64,000 nt of DNA from Opisthorchis felineus (Eukaryota > Platyhelminthes > Trematoda > Opisthorchiida > Opisthorchiidae), in the NCBI GenBank assembly GCA_004794785.1, contig SJOL01006417.1:531929-595928 (forward strand), in the 5' to 3' direction. This document shows, piece after piece, positions 26,509 to 36,400 of this stretch. The position numbers were made by a program, and so were the translations under genes. The number at the start of each line of letters is the position of its first letter. Within the stretch, counting starts at the first letter, position 1. Under the pieces are notes generated by a model. The model searched no databases. It was not told where the DNA came from and was given only the letters and a program-made list of their open reading frames with translations.

Positions 26509-26881
26509 TCGATTTCCCCGAAAGAGAATGTTTGTGGTTGCTGTCTCATTTTGTCACTCAGGATGTTTCGATCTTCCTGTCTGTTTGACTGCAGAGCGAA
26601 ATTAATACGCATGACTGTAAGAAATTTGCAAGTATTAGCATCTTAACAAACCTGATTTCTACCCTCGGATTATACCATGTGAAGTAGAAACTGGAGAAGT
26701 GGCTTTACTTGACAAATGCATTCATTTGCATACGAATTTGGTTTCCACGGGAGACTCACCTGAAACCCAGCTGAATCCCTCGTTTATAAAAGTGGCATGC
26801 AAATGAGTGTATTTGTCGAATTTTGTGCAATTTGTGTTCAAGTAGAGCATGCGGTTGACAGGAACTTGGGGACTGCGTCTA

Positions 26882-26912
26882 CTTGATGAGCCCAGATAAA
26901 AGCGAAACCGGT
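26882..26912 (+). other. Hammerhead-like sequence match
   Basis: CTTGATGAG, then CCCAGATAAAAGC, then GAAACCGGT resembles the hammerhead ribozyme core CUGAUGA - stem II - GAAA, as known in Penelope-like elements and fluke satellites. The core has one extra T, and stem II pairs only in its two outer positions. The 14-mer AAAGCGAAACCGGT also occurs at 274-287. A function is not supported by the pairing I can see. Confidence 0.2.
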
Positions 26913-29900
26913 TGTGGGCTGCTGAAGAGATTTTAGGAACCGCGCGAGTAGTTTCCTTTATGAAAAGTGGCTTTCTTATTTCCAAATCAGGGTCACCAGA
27001 CTCTTCTTTGCATGTACTGTAGGGCTCAACTGTTTCGTTGTACTCACTTGAATTGACAGTTGTGGGCAACAATTTTGGCATGCTGATGCCTTTAGAGTTG
27101 CCTCTACTGTTCACCCTCCGGTCTTGTCCCGTCGGACTCGCATCGGTTGTAGGGCTTTCGTGTTTATGCGCACGCGGTTCAGTGCAAGCCGAATGTAGCG
27201 TTACCCATTTTGTATGGGTACAACAAGAAGAGATAATGATGAAACCGTCTACACCGCATTGTTATTTGTCACTTTACAGGCATTATTCTTCTAACATGAC
27301 CAATCTTGCCCTCGAAAACAGTAAATAACCTTTTTTAATGACAGTGTTACTGAAAGACATTACAATTACGGTGACTTCACGCCAGGGCGCTCCGGGAGTG
27401 AGTTTCGTGTTTAATTTAGGGTTTCGGCTGAAAAGACCCACAAAGGGTAACCCCTCGGGGTCTAAAATGCATGATGAGATCTCACATGATGAGGTCTCTC
27501 TCTGAAATCACATACATTCCCACTCTGGGTTTCAATGGAATTTTGAATCATCAGTAGCTTCTGTTTTGAGTGCGGCATACCCCACGTGCAATATTATCGC
27601 ACCACACTCACAACCTGACTAGGGTATGAAACTCAAATATGAGGCCACTCGATGTTTCTATGAAATTGCTTGCTGTTTTTCAGCAAAGTCACACATCAAC
27701 ATTCGAAAAATTTTAGACAGTTTCACAAATGAACTGCGTCGGATGGAAAATGGCTAACTTTTGAAAAAAATCGCCAGCAAGGGAAAGTTTGCGGTTGAAC
27801 GCGTGTCTCTTACGTCAGCGGCCTGAAGCCGCCAAACGGAAGTCTCGTGATAACCCCCATCTACGCCCATATGATTAGTCTAATCAAGACAGTTTTTCGA
27901 AAACCGACCATATATCTGCCAATATGAACGTTGATGTTAAGCCATGGCTCAGCGTTATTGCATAAATGGCACATTTTATAGTTTACAACCTTCACCTATA
28001 TGTTGCAACAAGTACGTGAAAGAACTACTAATTATAGCAAACTTCCAAATGTCTGTACCAATTTACCGCAAATTCGTCAGCTTTTTAGGAAGCGCAGAAC
28101 CTCACGTCGTAAAGGTATATACGGATACTGAGGAGTTTAGTCACGCGAAACCGTTCGCATTTGAACGTAGAGAGATCTGTTGCCCAACTCGCTAAGCAAA
28201 GTTGTAAGGATATCAAATCCTGAGCCTTCTTACATCGAACTAGTAAATGCTTGACCAGGAACCTCGTACCAGGAACTTTCCCTTCCGAGAATTTGTTCCA
28301 TTTCAGTTGTCGTAAATTTTCGTGCATTTGGATGCACTAATCTTATCCCAATCCAAAAAAGGTTTTCACATATTTTATCTAATATGCATGCCACTGTCAT
28401 CTCTTTGTGCTACCCGACAGAAATCAAGGCTTGTCACCACACGTCTCATAACTTGACCCACCTGTCATTCCATTTTGTGACAATACTTATTAAAAATTAA
28501 AATGGCAGTAATCTGAGGACATTGCTTTTTCTCACTCCTTTGGATTTTAAATGTTTGCAATTGAGAGGTAAATCATTTGAACATTCGCAAACGTTTCTGT
28601 ACGGTTTCTTCATTCGATCAGCCGCCTAACTTCAAAATCGTTCACAGTATGGTGAAACAGTACGTCAACATGGTTACAGTATTTATGGTATCCTGAGATA
28701 ACCGCCGAGGTCGGCTCCTGTAAATGACCAAAATTTTCACAGATTTGCATCGTGCGGTCTACCTTCCGATGTTGGCACTCGAGAATAGTCAATTGCTTAG
28801 CTGCATTTAATTATCTCACGGTCTCACGGTCGACGCTTGCAACTCTATACGCGTTCTATTCGCTTGGGGGAACTACCGGATTTGTCGTCTGGACAGTAGC
28901 CATTATATGCTTAATGAAACCGACGCAATCCGTTTTCGAATTCTTTAGGTTGATTAAGTGATGCATGTCAACGCGGAGGTAAACGACGTGGCGCAAATAG
29001 GAATTTTCGTCTACTCGGGTACCAGCAGTCTAACGGTTGACGATTAAATGAATCCCTTAGCACAGCAGTTAATCTAAGGACAGTAATAATAACAACGAAA
29101 TTGATAACAACAATATTGTGAGGATGGTGGACGAGGAGACTTAGGATGGGAAAGTCAAATAAAGAGAGAACCCGACGAGAAAACTAAACTCACATTAAAC
29201 CTTTTGGACTGGCCAAGAAAAACGGTGACTAATGCGTACAGTGCAGAATAAATACAGACTTATCAGAGAGATGAGACTGCTGGACCAAAACTTCATTAGC
29301 CGGGGGTTAAACCTCAAAGGTATCAAAGAAAACCCGCTTGAAGAAGGACGCTGGTGAATGAATAATACAAATAACAAGATAAACCAAATCAGAAGATCAA
29401 TACAAATACCCAACAACTTGTGCGAGTTTTCGTCTTGTAATTGAGGTCGCTCGAAAAACCGGTCAATAAACACATGCCTAGGTGATGTGGGTCCGCTGAC
29501 TGAAAGAGTGGAGCTAGAACCTGTCTAAGAACTAAACAGATGTGCAGTGCCTCTAGGCTTTCCAGCATTGATCTGAGTCACTTACAGAACGAAATCTCCG
29601 TTAAAAATTCCCAAAACTTCTCGCACTACCAAAACTTTGTGCACGAGCTTATCGCACGCAATCTAACCGTGGCTACGAGAAACACGGAGAGTGATGAATT
29701 TCTCCTTGGCTGGTCTTAGACATGCAACTACTACCACAAAATGTAGCTGAAAACCTCATCAAAAAGTTCGTCTATTTCAATTTCGACATGCCTCTCTTAG
29801 TAGACCAAATGTACTAGTTCTTGTGGTGCCCAGGAATACTAGCTGAGTAAAGGAGAATAAATTGGTGACAGATAAGACTCAGTCGCAAAACGTTTGTGTT

Positions 29901-30180
29901 TATGAGTCTTTCTGCGACCTTAGTTGCACATATATATCTCGCATGGTCGGAGGACGTTTCTCCTGTTCATTGCATTTTTTGACACGTCCATAGAATAAAA
30001 TGTGAAGTAGGTTGTAACTTTGTCCGAACACAAGATGAAGAATGCAATCTTCCTTTAAAAACTGATTCTCTAAATCAGTTCGCAACCAGCGCTATTCACT
30101 AAAAATTGCGAGTTACAAAGTTAAGTAAATTGTGAAAACGCTTTATTTTACTCCAGTTCGTCTTTCATATGCTAACCCAT

Positions 30181-30287
30181 CTTTTGTCTACTTCGTTAAT
30201 TACAGTGAACATTGCTTGTGATCGCCAAAAGTGAATCTCCGGAAACGTCAAACATCAAGCTATTCCATACAATCATTCCTCGCGCAA
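30181..30287 (+). promoter_or_regulatory. Acceptor-like site and 5' untranslated exon of the calcium sensor gene
   Basis: A pyrimidine-rich run leads to TTAATTACAG ending at 30205, followed by 82 bases to the start codon. This looks like a 3' splice site, either of an intron in the 5' untranslated region or of spliced-leader trans-splicing, which flukes use on part of their genes. The sequence shows only the site; which use applies is inference. No TATA box or other promoter element is convincing. Confidence 0.45.
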
Positions 30288-30401
30288 ATGGGGAATCTCC
30301 TCGGTCCACACAAAAAGCTGCCAAAAGAAGACTTAGAGTTCCTTCGAGCGAATACAAATTTTACAAAGAAACAAATTAAGCAGTGGTACAGAGGCTTCAT
30401 A
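30288..30401 (+). CDS. Calcium sensor exon 1 (codons 1-38)
   Basis: This exon encodes 38 residues, from the Met-Gly start through WYRGFI, the helix entering the first EF-hand. It ends at a consensus donor, GTAAGT, at 30402, in phase 0. Position 6 is Gly rather than the Ser or Thr preferred for N-myristoylation, which weakens but does not exclude lipid modification. Confidence 0.9.
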
Positions 30402-33400
30402 GTAAGTCGATTTGACAGTGTTTCTTGTAACTATATTTATCACGCTAGTGGGCTCGATGTCATTTACAGGATTGCTTCTGTCACTTGTGGTGTACAGTTT
30501 TTCTGGGTATTCTGCTTCAACAGTTTTTGTATTTAAGCAACAAAGCGTGGTCATCACTCGTTCACGACCCTGATGTACGAACCAAACTAAAAGTTTATCA
30601 TTTTAGTTGGAGGTGCTGTCCAAGAGATACGCCTAGCCAGGACCATCCCCCCACACACAGCAAAAAAAATGTGCAGTTTCAGCTCGCTATAACGATAATT
30701 CTTCTTGGAAAAAGGTCATGGTAACTGGGGTTCCCAGTACAAATCACCTAATCTGAAAACAGAAGCATACGGTTTACTACCAACTCTAACTGAATGGAAA
30801 ATCTTTCCAACATTCAGTAATACTGGATAAACACATGGTTTATTAGAACTCGATTAAAACTGTTTGCACCTGCTTAGATTCTGGAACGGAGTAGTTCATT
30901 CAGAAGATTCTGTTTATGAGTTCACAGCGATTTTCCCCTCCAGAGAGGTGTAAAATATCCTTACTCGTCTTTCGAACTGTTCATACGAGATTAGTACTAG
31001 AACCCTACAACGATTGAGCATCCCCCTTCTTCAACGATACTTGAGCTAGCTTACGGGAATGTATCGCACTCACCAAGTCTACAGTTTTGGATTCTCCGTG
31101 TGCCAGTAGTTCAGAACCATGGCTTTGGAAAATACCGGAAAGTGGTCAAGGAAATAATCCAGGGCTTCTATCAAACCTAGTGTTCTCAGCAGTAGGACAA
31201 CAATAGTTGTCTGACCATTACTGTTACCAGAGTTCTCTGTTTTTGGACGGGACTTTTGAATCTTGTTTCACTGGACTGATGTACATGAGAAAACTAAAAA
31301 ACCTTCTGATCAAAAACCCACATTCTCGCAAATGAAGCGGTGGATAAGCATTCAAAAATTAGTTGTAGTGAGGGGGAGGCTTGACTACTGGGAGACACAC
31401 AATGTCAAGGCTAGGTAAGGAAACTGATGCCGGATGACTGGTGGCATGTCTCTGCTGTTGTTACATCGTATACCCACGCTGATCACTATGCGCATTCGCC
31501 GCACTCAGTCACACGTACCTTAGAAATATCGACCTGGATAACAACCAACGCAGTCACATTATGGTGTGACGGATTACACTGTGTGCGACCCTGGCGGCCG
31601 AGTGGATAAAATCTTGGGCTATCATCCCGACTACCCGGGATAGGACTTCACATGGACACATTCAAAATGACTCCCAGATCCCGCCCGGATAATCCGTCCA
31701 TATGCTGTGTCGGAAATAAAAAAGTAAACTGGAACCTAGAAGAGGTTCGTTTGTGGCCAATAAAATAAGCGTAGATTTAGAGTGCATGTTTGACACGATA
31801 TTTCTGCTGCCTAATACCGAAACACAGAGGATGAGGCGATGTTACGCCGTATACTGAAGGATATTTTTACATCCAGCACAAGTGCTGGACAATGGGAATA
31901 ATCTTGCAAATGACCGCATGCGGGATGTCTGTCCCGCTAAGACAGGTCATTAGCAATGGTTTAAATATAATTTTTATCTCTATTTTATATATTCGACAAA
32001 GCCGCAGATAGAGAACATGAACCGAATCGCACAGTAGAATCCGTTACACTTCAAATATTGCATGGTGGATTTCATTCACTCTTACTAAAAGCATAGTCAG
32101 CGTTAGAGGAATTTTTATCTGAAACCCCTGCATTAAACTCTGTCCGGTTTTCTCAAACTGCATACATCATGGAAGCAACAATTCTGTAATCATCACTGTT
32201 TTTGAGATCCGGATAGTCCAGCTCTGAGGCTCTATAAAAAACCATGTTCATTAACCGATGTTTACTCGTCCCACAGCAATTTGGTGTACTAAACTACCAC
32301 CATTTTGCTTTGCCACGATACCGTTCCAGCTGATTTGTCCTCGTCCGTTGACAATCTTCTTTTTATAGTCTGACCTGCATCAACAAGTTCTCAACATCTA
32401 TGTGACACGCAGGCAAGTCGGTCACTGAGGGAAAGCAACGATGCAACCAACCTTCTTCTTTAGATGAACTCAATCGGCGCTGAAAATTCAATCCATGGAA
32501 ATGAAAAACCGATGGATGACAGCCTCGTCACCAATAAATTAATAGTAGTAAACGTCCTAGGTGACTTCGCCGTAAAATATTGGTTTTCCAGGATTTATTG
32601 CTAGTAAAATAAACTTGAACTAGTAGCCAGCGAAGATTGCAATGAATGCAGTAAAAAGAGGTACATGTAAGTATCAAACGAACCTTCTTACACTCTGCAA
32701 ACGAACGTTTGTTTATAAATATTTTAAATTTATTCGACATTTCGTCCTAAAAGTCAACTACCGAATAGCCGAGAAGTACTGGATAACTGTTTCATCCTTA
32801 TCGAGATTCGTCAGCAGTGCACACGTTACGAAATTCCAGGCTAGTAGATGAACATTAAATCGTTCGACCAGCAGTCGATCGATCAGTAGTGCGAATAATT
32901 CGCATTAAGTGAAGGAGGGATAATTCACAAGTTGTGTGAACCTTCCACCTTAGAAGTCATCATTCGAGAAGTCAGTAAACACGTCAACACGTGACGTGAA
33001 TCCCATTAATAAAGGATGAGGAACACTATACCCTGCGCGAATCACCTGCACTGCCAACTAATAGCTCGTGGCAAGACGGTTTACGCTTCATATACTGGCC
33101 CGAAGGTTGAGAGTTTGAACATACCTGGAGTTACGTTAGGCGCACGCTAATGGTGAGTCCCGATAAGGATGAAAATCTGTAGACTGAGTTCGCTTACACA
33201 ACGAAACCCCAAATGAAATTTCCAAATCCCCTCAGGGTACCAAAACCCTTTCAGTTTACTTCTTCGGTACAAAAAATACTGACAGAATATATCCATCAGA
33301 CGATAAGTTTAGTGAAACAGCGGCAATATTTTATCGCTCTTGAAGTTAAAAAAAAACGACCTTGCTATGACATGAATTAATTTCTGTTCCTCAAAAGCCT

Positions 33401-36400
33401 CATCCAAGTGCACGCCGTGACACAGTGGTTTTCAATAATTCCAGGTGTTCCCCTGCGGATGGTCCAGAAGAGATCATTACTAGTTAGTCTCATGATGCCC
33501 TACAACGTCGCAGTTTCTCACACAAAAATATTTTTTGCCATAATCCCCCTATACCCCGCTCCTAAAAGTGGGCTACCCTGGAATTTTTTAATATCCAGCA
33601 GAGGTGGTAAATTCCCGAATTACGTAAAACGTTATCATGGAACTCTGGACATAATTTTTTCATCTATTAGCTTTGGTATTTGTTTATTATGAGCGCAAAA
33701 ACATCTTACCCTAACGTGAAGAAGAACATTTGTTGCCAGACCGTACTTGAGTCTGTCGTTTCTATATGAGCTCATTAGCTAGCAGCAGATGGATCTCTCA
33801 TGCAGTACTTTGGTCAGGACTTAAAGATTTTTGGCCACGGAGTCCTCTTCCCACCACCTAGTCATTTATAGACGCGGTACGTTTTAAATTCGCTTAGTGG
33901 CCATCAGCGATACTAGAAAGATAGGAAGTTTGTAGCTGATTTGTTAAATCTGAACACAATTCCAAACGGATTAGCATTTCCATAGCCTCTGACAGCTCTG
34001 GATAGTTCTTCAGTATACAGAAATCTATGCAGTTAGGTTAAACCCAGAACTTTCACGAATGAGGGTTTTGAGGCTAGGCAAATCAAGTGTTTCTTCAGTA
34101 TCGTTGTCTAAACACAAGATTGCATTGTTTGATTTAATATACATTAGGAAAATAATAAATAGGATTACACCGAAGGAAGAAGAATCAATTTCGCATGGCT
34201 CACGACCCACCGGTAACCAGTAATCGAGTAGACAGTTTTTGAGTAGATGGCAGAGTAATGTTTAAGAGGGCGATTTCTCATTGGGGACTACAATTTACGT
34301 AATAATTCCTCTTTTCTGGTAAAACATTTTTACCCGCTGATGTTGACGGTCGTTTTTCACTCGTCATTTGCATTTCCCATTTCCCGAACTTGTCAGCGCG
34401 ACTGTCCTTCCGGACAGTTGAGCAAGAAAAAGTTTATCGAGGTCTACTCGGGTTTCTTTCCGGACGGCGATGCCGAGGAATTTTGTACACACGTATTCCG
34501 AACATTCGACAAAGACAACTCAGGCAAAATTGATTTCAAAGAATTTCTGCTAGCGATCAATATCACCTCAGGTGGAAAACCAGAAGAGAAATTAGAATGG
34601 GCGTTTCAAATGTACGATATCAATGGAAACGGGACGATCGAGAAGTTGGAAATGGTTGAGATTATCAAAGTTAGTATTTGAACAAATTTAAAACCACTTT
34701 AGCGGGCGCACTAGTTATACACAGTCAACATGTTTTTGGGAGTTTTCAGTTGTTTTTTTTTCGAGTAACTGGAGTACATATGGAGCTTCAAACTACTAGC
34801 TGACAAGTTTGAACCGACCTAATCTTCACAACAAATCAACGTGAAGGTGGCCTGTCATGATCCGTCCGGATAGGTCCGCTGGGATTTACTGCTACAGCCA
34901 GCGGTGGATATTAAATCTATCTGTCAGTGAGCAGGAACTTTTACAGCACAGAATCATTGCTAAAATAAGAGAAGGTAAGGGGAGGCAAGTTTGATATCCT
35001 TCAAGACTCCTCCTAATATCATATTACTAACGTTATATGTTCGAAATGGTCACCAGTCCATACCAGGACTGCACTGAGTAATCCCCTAGATACCTGAATG
35101 ATCTTTTAGGACATCTCACTCTTGGGCACTCAAACAAAGTGCAATATTATGGTAGTCTTATGTAGTAATCTGCATAGAAGTTAAGATGACAAGCCAATCA
35201 AATAAGAAACTGAAAAACAGTATCTTCCTTGATGGATCTATTGAAGAAATCAGTCTCGTTCACGCTGAACCTATTCGCCGAAAGAGGCTTCAAACAGCCA
35301 ACTAAAACTACACTGTTGGCTTCTTAGACCATGCTTTCTCTGTACTAAGTGACTATTGAACTGCATGAAATGCACTTGTGAGGTTACTCCCAAGGATGTA
35401 GTAATCTAAATTGGGCTCTCAAGAAATCAAGGAGAACAGGAAGTTTAACAGTCTCTATGTCACTTATGGAGTAAAGCTCATGTCTATCCAACCAAATTAT
35501 ATTCTTGTATTTCTTATTCTTGTTACTATTTGACTAAGGGCTATCGTAAAGCTAAACTACAACTCTGAGGTTTGTATAATCCACGTGTGAACTCGATAGG
35601 GCCGACCACATCAGCCGGTGACCACGCAGAGCCTGTGAATTATTTTAGGGTAGAAGGCAAGCAGAAAACCTCATCACTCATGAAAGCCCGAAATTGAAAG
35701 AAGTTTGACCAATGTTTGGTCTTTAGAGCTCGTTCATCATACTCACTTCCACTCAGATAAATTTTGCCCCGTTTATTTCTCGATTAATTCATCAGCCCAC
35801 TTGAAATCCCGTTAATTCGATGATGATCACACTACACTGAACAAGTCGTACAAAGTGTTGAAAAAGTCCTTGGGATACAAAACTTGTCACCAAATAGTAG
35901 CTGAGCAACGCTGTGGAGTGAAAACTATTCCAAAAGTTGCCGAGCCTGTCCCCCACTTTTAAACTCGAATTTATGTGTAAATCAGGCAACCACGTACACG
36001 CAAGTGTTCTGAAGTCAGGCTTTCTTCATACTGAAAATAAGTATGGTAAGTCGGTGGATACAAAGCAACGCCACTGATCTTTCGACTAGAAATGCTGATA
36101 GAGCGATTCAAAGTGGGGTTGAATTTTCCCATGTTCATTCTTTGTTGGACTCTTACCCGATGGCTGGTCCATAAAACCGTTGATTTGGAACCAGATCCCT
36201 GCAAATTCAATTTGTGGAAATCTGCGTTCCCGGGATTCCCGGAAGCTTTTCTATTCCCAATAATGAGGCCATCAAATTTTCTCTGGTATTATGGCGGAAT
36301 ATGGCCATTTTTCAATGAAAATTTTATCCTGCAATTGAAGCCAGTCCATGTCTGGTCTTAAATCCGGGAAATGCTGTACAACTTCTTCATTCTTATTGAG

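Larger units (their letters stand above)
25476..30180. other. Upstream region of the calcium sensor gene
   Basis: No exon is recognised. It contains the two hammerhead-like matches at 26484 and 26882, a small palindrome ACCCCTCGGGGT (27450-27461), and an A-rich stretch at 29090-29410. Minus-strand frames 27114-26722 (130 codons) and 26612-26289 (107 codons) are not recognised. Promoter and first exon should lie here, but I cannot point to them. Confidence 0.45.
30402..34396 (+). other. Intron 1 of the calcium sensor gene (3995 bases)
   Basis: The intron is bounded by GTAAGT and a pyrimidine tract ending CAG. It carries a tRNA-like SINE head at 31590-31610, a nested inverted repeat at 31909-31951 and a decayed tRNA-derived SINE at 33061-33130. 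The short open frames inside (for example 33408-33692) match nothing I recognise. Confidence 0.85.

Noticed and set aside
27450..27520. Repeats CATGATGAGATCTCA and CATGATGAGGTCTCT with nearby GAAATC, considered as hammerheads
   Set aside because: The core begins ATGATGA, stem II does not pair and no GAAA at the right spacing closes it.
29195..29473. Minus-strand 92-codon hydrophobic frame, possibly a membrane protein
   Set aside because: It is the antisense of an A-rich stretch, so the Phe/Leu/Ile richness is a composition effect.
31740..31850. A + strand run ([12 protein letters not shown]) resembling the start of a BEL/Pao reverse transcriptase palm
   Set aside because: Only a few residues fit, a stop follows soon, and no neighbouring motif (such as a YVDD box) is present in the intron.
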